Positions 36,077 through 43,247 of a stretch of DNA of 64,000 nucleotides are shown piece after piece. Each line of letters begins with the position of its first letter. Position 1 is the stretch's first letter. Origin of the DNA: Bacteriovorax sp. BAL6_X. Lineage in GTDB: Bacteria > Bdellovibrionota > Bacteriovoracia > Bacteriovoracales > Bacteriovoracaceae. The notes beneath the pieces are model-generated. The model searched no databases. It had not been told where the DNA came from and saw nothing but the letters and a program-made list of their open reading frames with translations. The stretch lies in contig NZ_AUMC01000003.1 of assembly GCF_000443995.1 (NCBI RefSeq), positions 558,001 through 622,000 of the forward strand, in the 5' to 3' direction. Made by a program: the position numbers and the translations under genes.

Positions 36077-36880
36077 TTATTCCTTTCTCATTGTGTCAGT
36101 GGCCATGAATGTGAATGTTTTTATATCACCTAACATGCCTTCTTTTTTAGTTACTTCAATCTTTTTGTAAAATGCTTCCTGATCGATTTTTAGCCATGCT
36201 CGGTAACCTTCTGGACTTAGTCCTTCAGCATAGAATGCAATTAGGTTTTTTTCGGCGAGATCAACATCTTGAGTCTTTACATATTTCTCAACTAAGTTGA
36301 GTCCAAGCCTTTTTACAAGCTTCGGTGAAAACTCTATTTGCTTGTCACCAGTTGTGTACATATTTGTCTTAGTTAGCTTAAGGACGCCAAGGTCTAGCAT
36401 ACGATCTGCAGTTTCTGCTCCGCTCATTCCATAACGATATTGAATATACTCATTCGTAATAGGGGACATTGAAGCGAGACAGTAAATCTCTGCAAAAACC
36501 TTATCGTAGAACATTTCCTTATTAGCTTCTTCGCTATATTCAAGATTTCCTACTGTTGAAATAGGAGATTTCTTTTGAATTTCATTTGCAACTTTTTCAG
36601 GAAGATTCTTTAAAAGTAGGCCACCGTTTGGGCTATCAATTAAGCAAGTATATAGTCTTACAAGAGTTTGATAACCTGGCCTATTTTCTTGAGCTAATAG
36701 ACGCTTTAGCGTTCTTTGGTGAATACCAGACTTTTCTGAAAGTTTACGAAGTCCAATAGATTCACTTCTAAATTGCTTTAGGTGTGATTCTAAATCTAGA
36801 GCAACTTGCTCTTTGAGCCCTAGTGAAGGAATGGCCTTCTCTTGCAACTCATTGATTATATTGGAGTTTTCTTCTCTCAT
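36077..36880 (-). CDS. HTH regulator paralogue 1 of the secreted-protein locus
   Basis: 267 residues, no signal peptide. Residues ~43-77 form a helix-turn-helix (GLRKLSEKSGIHQRTLKRLL, then ENRPGYQTLVRLY). A second, winged-helix-like region lies at ~130-190 (PITNEYIQYRYGMSG...LGVLKLTKTNMYTTGD), and a C-terminal helical domain ends FTFMATDTMRKE. The layout recalls the TIGR02147/DUF4423 regulators of Fibrobacter and Bdellovibrio, but the N-terminus differs and I do not assert membership. It is co-linear, same-length and clearly homologous with the gene at 38339-39142. GAGG precedes the ATG. The linked gene A' follows after nine bases. Confidence 0.8.
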   Translation of the reverse strand: MREENSNIINELQEKAIPSLGLKEQVALDLESHLKQFRSESIGLRKLSEKSGIHQRTLKRLLAQENRPGYQTLVRLYTCLIDSPNGGLLLKNLPEKVANEIQKKSPISTVGNLEYSEEANKEMFYDKVFAEIYCLASMSPITNEYIQYRYGMSGAETADRMLDLGVLKLTKTNMYTTGDKQIEFSPKLVKRLGLNLVEKYVKTQDVDLAEKNLIAFYAEGLSPEGYRAWLKIDQEAFYKKIEVTKKEGMLGDIKTFTFMATDTMRKE

Positions 36881-36952
36881 TTTGCCTCAAGTATTTTTGG
36901 CGATCTTACCACTTTTCATAATTTTATTCATTTAAGCAGTAAAAATTACAAA

Positions 36953-37018
36953 GGCCGAAGCAGTGCCTCGGCCAATAGTTTTATTTATAGTGAGCGCCTC
37001 TTAGGGAAAGGCGCTCAC
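36953..37018 (-). terminator. Double hairpin downstream of secreted gene A
   Basis: A strong 10-bp stem (GTGAGCGCCT at 36990-36999 with AGGCGCTCAC at 37009-37018) is followed, reading leftward, by a second stem (GGCCGAAG / CCTCGGCC, one mismatch, 36953-36973) and a T-rich run. It ends transcription of A before the regulator gene. Confidence 0.75.
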
Positions 37019-37036
37019 CTAGGCCCAAGCTTATAA

Positions 37037-37534
37037 CTAGTTACAAGCTGGGATTTCGAAAGACTTAGCGAAAAGTACTTCTACTTTGTCATCGTGATCA
37101 CGTCCACCACGACGAGTAACTTCTGAAACAGTGATATCTCTAACAACTGGTTGAGTTTCCATTTTAGTTACAGTTTTACAGTTTCTGTCTTCTTTACCAA
37201 AACAGATCTTTCTTGTTACTTCTCTTGAGATTGGGAAAGTTAGTGTTTCGTAACCAACAACGATATCTTCGTATCTGTCACCACCATTACGGCTTCCACC
37301 GATCCACTTTCTTTCATAGATTGGGTACTGGCTTAGAGTAACAAAGTTATCACCTTCAACACAAACGTCAAATGCAGTAACGATACGGCCAACAAATACT
37401 GAGTACCCTGAAGAAATCTCTAGGCTTGGGTTAGCTTTAACTTCAGCTCTAATTGTATCCCATGAGTCATTTGCAGATAGTGCAAAAGATGAAACGCTTA
37501 GTAGTGCAGCAGCAAGTGCGATAATTTTTTTCAT
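37037..37534 (-). CDS. Secreted four-Cys paralogue A (stand-alone)
   Basis: The frame opens at 37561, but GGAGG lies just before the ATG at 37534, giving 165 residues. Signal peptide MKKIIALAAALLSVSSFALS, then directly NDSWDTIRAEV without the Gly-rich insert of the regulator-linked copies. It is class A: KWIGGSRNGGDRYEDIVVG, CFGKEDRNC and terminal IPAC. The protein is identical to the one encoded at 39965-40462, and the DNA is identical over 536 bp including the ribosome site. It has its own upstream elements and terminator, so it is a single-gene unit. Function unknown. Confidence 0.87.
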   Translation of the reverse strand: MKKIIALAAALLSVSSFALSANDSWDTIRAEVKANPSLEISSGYSVFVGRIVTAFDVCVEGDNFVTLSQYPIYERKWIGGSRNGGDRYEDIVVGYETLTFPISREVTRKICFGKEDRNCKTVTKMETQPVVRDITVSEVTRRGGRDHDDKVEVLFAKSFEIPACN

Positions 37535-37573
37535 AAATTCCTCCGATTTGTTTGTTATCAAAAATTGATTTAT
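37038..37573. repeat. 536-bp perfect direct repeat, copy 1
   Basis: Base-for-base identical by eye to 39966-40501 (offset 2928 bp). It covers the whole coding region of A except its stop codon's first minus-strand difference (TAG versus TAA), the ribosome site and ~40 bp of leader. Identity stops abruptly: one mismatch, 15 more matches, then clear divergence. Confidence 0.95.
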
Positions 37574-37591
37574 TAATTTCTATATTTTTAA

Positions 37592-37603
37592 AGTTGCTTT
37601 GAT
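37592..37603 (-). promoter_or_regulatory. Conserved 12-bp upstream element (gene A)
   Basis: Plus-strand AGTTGCTTTGAT, 58 bp upstream of the A start. The same element (AGTTGTTTTGAT) occurs 57 and 56 bp before A2 and B. It is probably part of their promoters or an activator site. Confidence 0.5.
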
Positions 37604-37668
37604 GAAATGAAATTAATTTGATTGATATAAGGTGACAATCTCTTTAACGGAAATGGGCATTTTTATCA

Positions 37669-37713
37669 GACATTGTCCTTATTCTTTATTTTTGTCATGA
37701 CAAATGGACAAAT
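37669..37713. promoter_or_regulatory. Candidate operator cluster upstream of gene A
   Basis: Contains GACATTGTCC (37669-37678), a perfect 14-bp palindrome TTTGTCATGACAAA (37691-37704) and GGACAAAT (37706-37713), ~135-180 bp before the A start. GACATTGTCC and GGACAAAT recur at the same distance before A2. Confidence 0.5.
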
Positions 37714-37733
37714 CAGTATAGTTTAATACAAAA

Positions 37734-37757
37734 AAAGGGCCGCTTGTGCGGCCCTTT
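37734..37757. terminator. Terminator downstream of B'
   Basis: A perfect 10-bp stem AAAGGGCCGC / GCGGCCCTTT with a TTGT loop and an A-run at the left, which is a T-run for the leftward B' transcript. Confidence 0.88.
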
Positions 37758-37776
37758 GATTTATTTTGTTTGAATT

Positions 37777-38337
37777 TTATTGGCAGTATGGAATGATGTA
37801 TTCCTTCTTAAAGTGGTCTTGCTCGACTTCTCTAGGTCTATCACTATTTGGTCTATAAACAATAACTTTCTTCACTTTAACGTTTTTAATTGTTTCTGTT
37901 GATACCTCTTTCTTAACTTCACGACATCGCTTTCCGTTATTATTACAAACCTTTTGGCGTGTTGTGTAGTTTATTGGATATGTTAAATACTTGCTTCCAA
38001 CAATTTCAGTTTTAAAACCATCTTTGTCAGCACCGTAATGACTTTTCCCAACATATCTTGTTTTATAGATAGGAAACTTTCTTGTCGTTTGAATTTCGTC
38101 ACCATTTAAACAAGTTTCAAAAATACTTACAGGTCTTGATACAAAGACAGTTGTACCCTCAAGCTTAACGTCAAAATTTCTCTTTGTTACATCGAGAATT
38201 CTTTGCCAAGAAGTTTGCGGCCCAAGCTTTGAGAAATCATCCTTAGTAGGTTTAGGGCCTCCTGAGACGCCACCAACGCCAGCATATATCGACATTGTCG
38301 AAATGATAGCTATTAATTTTATTATATTATTCTTCAT
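37777..38337 (-). CDS. Secreted four-Cys paralogue B' (regulator-linked)
   Basis: 186 residues from ATG 38337, one base after the regulator's stop codon; the frame also opens at 38349 inside the regulator. Signal peptide MKNNIIKLIAIISTMSIYAG, then a Gly-rich segment (VGGVSGGPKP) like that of A', then the shared domain. It is class B: YVGKSHYGADKDGF, IVGSKYLTYP, and CNNNGKRC in place of the CFG-DRNC of class A. The mature part is basic and ends IPYCQ. It is tightly coupled to HTH regulator 2. Function unknown; exported by signal. Confidence 0.85.
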   Translation of the reverse strand: MKNNIIKLIAIISTMSIYAGVGGVSGGPKPTKDDFSKLGPQTSWQRILDVTKRNFDVKLEGTTVFVSRPVSIFETCLNGDEIQTTRKFPIYKTRYVGKSHYGADKDGFKTEIVGSKYLTYPINYTTRQKVCNNNGKRCREVKKEVSTETIKNVKVKKVIVYRPNSDRPREVEQDHFKKEYIIPYCQ

Positions 38338-38338
38338 A

Positions 38339-39142
38339 TTACTTCTCATTCAAAGTGTCTGTTACCATAAAAGTAAAAGCTCTCTTTGCTCCTTTTGATT
38401 TGTCTTCATTTGCAATTGCAATTTTTTCCTCAAATGCCTTTGCATCTACTTGCAGCCATCGATCATAAGCTTCTTCACTTAACCCATCAGCGAAAAAGGC
38501 GATGATATTTTCTCCGAATGACTCCGCATTTTGTACTTTGCTGTACTTTTCAATTAATGATAGTCCTAAACGCTTTAAGGTTTTAGCACTAAAATTTGCT
38601 TGGTTTTCACCTAGGCTATAGTGACCACTTTTCGTGACTCTGAGGGCCTTCATTTCAATCATTTTTTCTACTGTTAGCATTCCACTCATTCCGTAACGAT
38701 ATTGTATTAACTCGTTAGTTATAGGCGCGCATGCCGCTAGTATATATATCTCAGCAAAAGTACGATCGTAACTCATCTGAGTTTCGATATCTTGATGATA
38801 TTGTATTTTTTCTGAGACTTTATTTGGATTGCATTTCTTTATTTCATTTCGAATGACTTCTGGGACAAGTTCTAAGAGTAGGGACTCGTTGCTTGTATTA
38901 AAAATGACTCGATAGATTTTATAAAGTGTTTGATATGTAGGCTTATTCTCTTTTGCCAGGATTCGATAAAGTGTTCTTTCACTAACTCCTGTTTTTTCAG
39001 AAAAAAGACGAACACCAATTTTTACGCTCTTATACTCATCTAGTTTTTTTGCTAGATCTAAGCTAACTTGCTCAATAAGTGCTAGGGGCGCATGAGATAA
39101 TTGTGGGGTGTTCATTTTATCCATAGAAAGCTTGAATAGCAT
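38339..39142 (-). CDS. HTH regulator paralogue 2 of the secreted-protein locus
   Basis: 267 residues if the first ATG is used (ATGs at 39124 and 39115 are alternatives; no ribosome site decides). It aligns without gaps to the gene at 36077-36880: HTH at ~43-77 (GVRLFSEKTGVSERTLYRIL), shared PITNE-IQYRYGMSG block, SLIEKYSKVQ, and the C-terminal FTFMVTDTLNEK. Paralogous genes of equal length, each followed directly by a secreted-protein gene, show that the regulator-target pair was duplicated as a unit. No signal peptide. Ligand and DNA site unknown. Confidence 0.8.
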   Translation of the reverse strand: MLFKLSMDKMNTPQLSHAPLALIEQVSLDLAKKLDEYKSVKIGVRLFSEKTGVSERTLYRILAKENKPTYQTLYKIYRVIFNTSNESLLLELVPEVIRNEIKKCNPNKVSEKIQYHQDIETQMSYDRTFAEIYILAACAPITNELIQYRYGMSGMLTVEKMIEMKALRVTKSGHYSLGENQANFSAKTLKRLGLSLIEKYSKVQNAESFGENIIAFFADGLSEEAYDRWLQVDAKAFEEKIAIANEDKSKGAKRAFTFMVTDTLNEK

Positions 39143-39180
39143 GAGTCGAATCTGTTATCTACTCATGCTATAAAAAGTAT

Positions 39181-39212
39181 AGCTTAAGTACCTTAGGGAA
39201 AATACTTAAGCT
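39181..39212 (-). terminator. Terminator downstream of gene B
   Basis: AGCTTAAGTA (39181-39190) pairs perfectly with TACTTAAGCT (39203-39212). On the minus strand the stem is followed by a short T-rich run. It lies between B and regulator 2. Confidence 0.65.
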
Positions 39213-39222
39213 ATTGAATTTA

Positions 39223-39723
39223 TTAGTTACAAGCTGGGATTACGTATTCTTTAGTGAATAATGTTTTCTTGATCGTACGATCGTTTGATCCAACATTTCT
39301 TCTAACTACTTCTTTTACAGATACGTTCTTAGTAAGGTTTTGGTTAACTGTGTAAGCAACTCTTTTACAGTTCTTGTCACGGTTATTACATACTTGCTTG
39401 TATGAAGTATAAGTAGTTGGGTAAGAAAGGATTTCGTAACCAACGATTACTGATGCGTATCCATCTTCGTCAGCTTCTGGGTGAGTTTTTCCAACTTTAA
39501 CGATTTCGTAGATTGGGAATTCTCTAGTAGTAACAAATTGGTCACCGTCTAGACATACGTCAAATGAACTTACTGGACGACCAACAAATACAGTTGTTCC
39601 TGAAATCGATAGATCATAATCAGCAGAAACTTCAGCTCTGATTGTATCCCATGAATCATTTGCAGATAGTGCAAAAGATGAAACGCTTAGTAGTGCAGCA
39701 GCAAGTGCGATAATTTTTTTCAT
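39223..39723 (-). CDS. Secreted four-Cys paralogue B (stand-alone)
   Basis: 166 residues from ATG 39723, directly preceded by GGAGG (the frame opens at 39747). Signal peptide and first mature residues (MKKIIALAAALLSVSSFALS, NDSWDTIRAEV) are identical to A. The interior is class B: VGKTHPEADEDGY, IVGYEILSYP, CNNRDKNC. The C-terminus returns to the A-type IPACN. Conserved ends with a different middle make the gene look mosaic. It has its own terminator and upstream element. Function unknown. Confidence 0.87.
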   Translation of the reverse strand: MKKIIALAAALLSVSSFALSANDSWDTIRAEVSADYDLSISGTTVFVGRPVSSFDVCLDGDQFVTTREFPIYEIVKVGKTHPEADEDGYASVIVGYEILSYPTTYTSYKQVCNNRDKNCKRVAYTVNQNLTKNVSVKEVVRRNVGSNDRTIKKTLFTKEYVIPACN

Positions 39724-39734
39724 AAATTCCTCCG
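39656..39734. repeat. 79-bp leader cassette shared with genes A and A2
   Basis: Identical over 79 bp to the corresponding parts of A and A2: ribosome site, start codon, signal peptide codons and first mature codons. Identity at silent positions shows recent common origin or conversion, although the rest of the gene is strongly diverged. Confidence 0.8.
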
Positions 39735-39778
39735 GTTTATTAGACATTCATTTAATATTTGAAGCCTTTAATTAATTA

Positions 39779-39790
39779 AGTTGTTTTGAT
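39779..39790 (-). promoter_or_regulatory. Conserved 12-bp upstream element (gene B)
   Basis: AGTTGTTTTGAT on the plus strand, 56 bp before the B start, matching A and A2. A single GGACAA half-site (about 39855-39860) lies further upstream. Confidence 0.5.
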
Positions 39791-39920
39791 GTAGAGGTTA
39801 TATTTTTGACGAAAGAAGATGTCTAAAAAACACAAAGAATATTTAAATTTTCTCGGACAACGGCAGTAGAGCGGGGAATTTTAACTGTCATGAGTAGGAA
39901 GATGACAGTAGAAAAAGAAA

Positions 39921-39942
39921 AGGCCGAGCATAAACTCGGCCT
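39921..39942 (-). terminator. Terminator downstream of gene A2
   Basis: AGGCCGAG / CTCGGCCT stem with a 6-base loop. On the minus strand it is followed by TTTTCTTTTTC. Confidence 0.85.
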
Positions 39943-39964
39943 CAACTTTTATATGTACTTGATA

Positions 39965-40462
39965 TTAGTTACAAGCTGGGATTTCGAAAGACTTAGCGAA
40001 AAGTACTTCTACTTTGTCATCGTGATCACGTCCACCACGACGAGTAACTTCTGAAACAGTGATATCTCTAACAACTGGTTGAGTTTCCATTTTAGTTACA
40101 GTTTTACAGTTTCTGTCTTCTTTACCAAAACAGATCTTTCTTGTTACTTCTCTTGAGATTGGGAAAGTTAGTGTTTCGTAACCAACAACGATATCTTCGT
40201 ATCTGTCACCACCATTACGGCTTCCACCGATCCACTTTCTTTCATAGATTGGGTACTGGCTTAGAGTAACAAAGTTATCACCTTCAACACAAACGTCAAA
40301 TGCAGTAACGATACGGCCAACAAATACTGAGTACCCTGAAGAAATCTCTAGGCTTGGGTTAGCTTTAACTTCAGCTCTAATTGTATCCCATGAGTCATTT
40401 GCAGATAGTGCAAAAGATGAAACGCTTAGTAGTGCAGCAGCAAGTGCGATAATTTTTTTCAT
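39965..40462 (-). CDS. Secreted four-Cys paralogue A2 (identical to A)
   Basis: From ATG 40462 (GGAGG just upstream; the frame opens at 40504) it encodes 165 residues identical to gene A at 37037-37534: same signal peptide, class A motifs and terminal IPACN. Only the stop codon differs (TAA here, TAG in A). It is the first gene of the leftward series A2, B, regulator 2, B', A, regulator 1, A', with its own promoter region and terminator. Two identical expressed copies may raise dosage or serve as conversion donors; both are inference. Confidence 0.87.
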   Translation of the reverse strand: MKKIIALAAALLSVSSFALSANDSWDTIRAEVKANPSLEISSGYSVFVGRIVTAFDVCVEGDNFVTLSQYPIYERKWIGGSRNGGDRYEDIVVGYETLTFPISREVTRKICFGKEDRNCKTVTKMETQPVVRDITVSEVTRRGGRDHDDKVEVLFAKSFEIPACN

Positions 40463-40501
40463 AAATTCCTCCGATTTGTTTGTTATCAAAAATTGATTTA
40501 T
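39966..40501. repeat. 536-bp perfect direct repeat, copy 2
   Basis: Identical to 37038-37573. Recombination between the two copies would delete 2928 bp, removing gene B, regulator 2, B' and one A copy. Confidence 0.95.
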
Positions 40502-40518
40502 CAATTTCTATATTTTTT

Positions 40519-40530
40519 AGTTGTTTTGAT
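40519..40530 (-). promoter_or_regulatory. Conserved 12-bp upstream element (gene A2)
   Basis: AGTTGTTTTGAT on the plus strand, 57 bp before the A2 start. See the matching elements before A and B. Confidence 0.5.
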
Positions 40531-40595
40531 AAGGAGAAATTAATCTAGTTGAAATAGGCCGTAAATTTTTTCTCTGTTTGAACACTAATTCGTCC

Positions 40596-40654
40596 GACAT
40601 TGTCCAATTGTAACAAGTTCTTCAGGACAAATTGGTTAGAAATAGGACAAATGG
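40596..40654. promoter_or_regulatory. Candidate operator cluster upstream of A2
   Basis: GACATTGTCC (40596-40605), then two GGACAAAT sites (40625-40632 and 40645-40652), starting 134 bp upstream of A2. Apart from these, the terminator at 40764 and the 12-bp element, I see nothing in the 350-bp gap 40463-40814. Confidence 0.5.
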
Positions 40655-40763
40655 ATTGTATTGAGAATCTAAATTTAAAAAGTATTATTAATACAGAGTA
40701 TATTGAAGAACTAATTTTAATGATGCTGATTTTAAAAGTAGGTAGATTTTAGACAAAAAAAAA

Positions 40764-40779
40764 GAACTCTTTAGAGTTC
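40764..40779 (-). terminator. Terminator of the tRNA-Val transcript
   Basis: GAACTCT-TT-AGAGTTC stem preceded on the plus strand by nine As, which is a T-run for the leftward tRNA transcript. Confidence 0.85.
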
Positions 40780-40814
40780 CGATTTTTTCTTTTGAATTTA
40801 TACCACAAAAAAAG

Positions 40815-40890
<76 letters not shown>

Positions 40891-40977
40891 TCCGATTTGA
40901 AGTGGAGTTAGAATAAGGATTTCACTCTCACTTGTCAATACTATTTTTAAAAAAAGTTTAATTTTTTTAAAACAAAA

Positions 40978-41000
40978 AAGGCCTCTAAATAAGAGGCCTT
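40978..41000. terminator. Terminator after folE2
   Basis: AAGGCCTCT / AGAGGCCTT stem with a 5-base loop, A-run at left (T-run for the minus strand). It separates folE2 from the downstream tRNA. Confidence 0.85.
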
Positions 41001-41009
41001 TATACTTGT

Positions 41010-41948
41010 TTAAATTTTTGGATTTTCTTTTCTGATGTATCCAACAGCATTGTGACTGTGAAGACTTTCTAAGTGCTCAACCTTAGCTTGCCAGTCTAGA
41101 ATCTCTTCAGCAGAGTTTAAAACCTCAGAGATTCGTCTCGTTGAGTGCTCAACGAACATTGGGTTATCACCATTAAGGATAGCGAATGCCTGCTCATCAA
41201 GTCTCTTAACTAGAGATTGAGTTTCTGTTGGAAGAGCAATTCTCATAAGATCAACTAGATCTTCAAGATGGAAGTTAGACTCCGCCTTATAAGTTGCAGT
41301 GATTGTCGCAACAGATCTTTGAGAGTGAGCAGAAGCAATACCACTTCCTTCAGTTGTCTCTCCATTTCTATACTGTTCTTCGTACTGCTTCGACATTGAA
41401 AGAGAACATGGACAAGTTGATGAATATTCGTATTCCATTGTTAGGTTGATTAGAGGAATCCCATCACGTCCTTCAACACCTTCCATTGATACTTTATAGT
41501 ATTGCCATCCCCAGTTTCCTGACTTTAATGACTGTTGCTTAACAGGGTAGTTAAAGTCCAGCGTTAGGTGAGCTTGAGGAATTAAAGGTTCAGTATCGTA
41601 GTCACGAAGATCTGTACGATATCTTCTAAGTACTGTTGCAAAGAATTGATTGTTTACATTCTTTTCTAATCCTTCGGCCTGAAGGATATTACAGAAGCGA
41701 GACATATTTGCACCTGTCTTGTGTGCTTCTAAGAATACGAACATAGATGCTTGTGCGTCTGTTGATCTAACAGTTCCGTCTCTGTGTTCAAAATTTAAAG
41801 GGATTCGAAATCTTTCAATACCAACTTTTGGAATGGCGATATGAACTTCATTAGCTGTCTTTTGAAAGTCATTTAAACCTGTTTCATCTTTGATTTGGCA
41901 ATTTAGGATATCTTCGCGGCTATTTCTTAGCGCTTCGATGTTTTTCAT
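41010..41948 (-). CDS. folE2: GTP cyclohydrolase FolE2 (type IB)
   Basis: Converts GTP to 7,8-dihydroneopterin triphosphate, the first step of folate (and sometimes queuosine) synthesis. 312 residues. Family markers seen: VHIAIPKVGIERFRIP, the metal-binding Cys in SSTCPCSLSMSKQYEE, and the ASAHSQRS segment with the conserved His. Unlike zinc-dependent FolE, type IB enzymes can work with other metals and are often induced under zinc limitation. The promoter contains a palindrome within the -35/-10 spacer (see that entry), so it is probably repressor controlled. AAGGA precedes the ATG. Confidence 0.95.
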   Translation of the reverse strand: MKNIEALRNSREDILNCQIKDETGLNDFQKTANEVHIAIPKVGIERFRIPLNFEHRDGTVRSTDAQASMFVFLEAHKTGANMSRFCNILQAEGLEKNVNNQFFATVLRRYRTDLRDYDTEPLIPQAHLTLDFNYPVKQQSLKSGNWGWQYYKVSMEGVEGRDGIPLINLTMEYEYSSTCPCSLSMSKQYEEQYRNGETTEGSGIASAHSQRSVATITATYKAESNFHLEDLVDLMRIALPTETQSLVKRLDEQAFAILNGDNPMFVEHSTRRISEVLNSAEEILDWQAKVEHLESLHSHNAVGYIRKENPKI

Positions 41949-42003
41949 AGTGTGTCCTTTTGTTCCTTATGCAGAGGTAGGTGTGGTCCAACCTTTGGTT
42001 TTA

Positions 42004-42032
42004 TTAATAATAGCACGTTTTAACGTGTTCAA
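42004..42032 (-). promoter_or_regulatory. folE2 promoter with embedded operator palindrome
   Basis: On the minus strand, TTGAAC (42032-42027) and TATTAA (42009-42004) are spaced 17 bp. The spacer is largely filled by the inverted repeat CACGTT-TT-AACGTG (42014-42027, plus strand). A repressor bound there would block polymerase. The implied leader is ~50 bases. The regulator is unknown. Confidence 0.55.
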
Positions 42033-42189
42033 GCACTTTTGGCAAACGACCTCCGTAGTAATTATAAGACTATACAGTGTTTGTATAGGTTCTTTATGAA
42101 CGTAAGTTACTGAATTTTGGGAAATTACCTCATTTAATAAGCTTATTTTTTCTAAATAAGGTAAAATAGAATGTGACGAGGAGCTTGAT

Positions 42190-42399
42190 ATGAAGGAAAG
42201 ATCCCTAAGAGTCGAGAATTTCATCAGATATTTTGGTGAAATTGAGGACGTCAAAAAACAGATTGAGTGTTGCCCTAAATGTGGGGCCAAGTTCACTGTG
42301 ACTCATTTGGCCGATCATGACAACCTCTACATCCATGAAGAGGTGACTTGTGAGAATTGTACTTATGGTACAGAGGAAACACTTCATATCCTAAATTAG
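42190..42399 (+). CDS. Small zinc-ribbon protein (69 residues)
   Basis: ATG 42190 is preceded by GAGGAG. The product has two CxxC pairs (CCPKCGAKF and VTCENCTYG) about 25 residues apart, the layout of a zinc ribbon, with a helical N-terminus (LRVENFIRYFGEIEDVKKQIE). There is no signal peptide. It is 14 bp upstream of the membrane-anchored protein gene, so the two are probably co-transcribed. Antisense frames here lack ribosome sites and are taken as shadows. Family and function are not recognised. Confidence 0.75.
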   Translation: MKERSLRVENFIRYFGEIEDVKKQIECCPKCGAKFTVTHLADHDNLYIHEEVTCENCTYGTEETLHILN

Positions 42400-42413
42400 T
42401 TTAAGGAAGAATA

Positions 42414-43247
42414 GTGAAGCCAACATTAATTATTGCTGTCATCGCCAGCCTAGGAGCTGGTTTTCTTATTGGAAAATCTCAAATACCAAAACCTAAAATT
42501 CAAATCAAAGAAGTCGAAGTTATTAAAGAAAAGAAAGTTGAAGTGATTAAGGAAGTTCCCGTCATTGATAAAACCGGGGACGAAGCTTTAGCAAAGGCCT
42601 TTACATTATTCTTAGCGGCCCTTGGACTTGAGAAAGTAAAGGTTCAAGAAGATGAAGTTAAAGAGATCATGAAAGACCCAACGGACTTTATTGCTCGAAA
42701 CTCGTTAAAAGAAAAACTGACTCCACAAAAAGATGAGCGCAATGAAGAAAGTCGCTGGGGGATGCCTCGTCAGGCGTCTGGCATGAGTATTTCTAAGAAT
42801 GAGAGCGCGTATAAAAAGGTCAGATTTTCTCCTATTCCTGCTATATCTGAACCAACTGTTTTTATAGCAAAGTCGAAAGTCATTAATGATGCGAAAGAGC
42901 TACAAAAAATTAATGGATCTTATTCAGGTCAGATTAATTTTTTTGATGGAAAGTACAAAGGTCAAAGACATCGCCTTGTTTTAAATGTCGACTATTTCGC
43001 CTCTGATGATGGTAAGGGGACTGACGGGCAGTCTGAAATTCTCTTATATGATGAGAGTGGAAAGAATTATTCTCACTCTCGTGGAACTGGTGGTAATCGT
43101 AATATTTTAAATGGTGAAGACGGCTCTTTTATTATCAAAATTGTCGACAATAATTTCATTCACTTTGTGACAAAGTATGGAATGAAGATGGCAAATTATT
43201 ACGACGATGGAAAGCTTGTTGGAATTGCCAAACTTAGCGAAAATTAA
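42414..43247 (+). CDS. Membrane-anchored unknown protein (277 residues)
   Basis: GTG start at 42414 preceded by AAGGA. Residues 4-20 are a hydrophobic anchor or signal ([16 protein letters not shown]). A charged stalk with a repeated VEVIKE motif follows, then a helical segment rich in Lys and Glu, a low-complexity linker, and a C-terminal beta-rich domain from ~170 ([30 protein letters not shown]). It is probably tethered to the inner membrane with the C-terminal domain in the periplasm. No family is recognised. It follows the zinc-ribbon gene and overlaps arsH tail-to-tail by four bases. Confidence 0.75.
   Translation: MKPTLIIAVIASLGAGFLIGKSQIPKPKIQIKEVEVIKEKKVEVIKEVPVIDKTGDEALAKAFTLFLAALGLEKVKVQEDEVKEIMKDPTDFIARNSLKEKLTPQKDERNEESRWGMPRQASGMSISKNESAYKKVRFSPIPAISEPTVFIAKSKVINDAKELQKINGSYSGQINFFDGKYKGQRHRLVLNVDYFASDDGKGTDGQSEILLYDESGKNYSHSRGTGGNRNILNGEDGSFIIKIVDNNFIHFVTKYGMKMANYYDDGKLVGIAKLSEN

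Noticed and set aside
36077-39142. Assigning the two regulators to TIGR02147/DUF4423
   Set aside because: The overall architecture is similar, but the N-terminal HTH differs from the family pattern I know. A profile search would decide.
35486-40501. Toxin-antitoxin or phage-defence interpretation of the regulator/secreted-protein pairs
   Set aside because: The small proteins carry clear export signals and the regulators are large, unlike antitoxins. No nuclease or immunity motif is seen.
41967-42387. Leftward frames antisense to the small zinc-ribbon gene
   Set aside because: No ribosome sites; the plus-strand frame has GAGGAG and two CxxC pairs, so the antisense frames are shadows.
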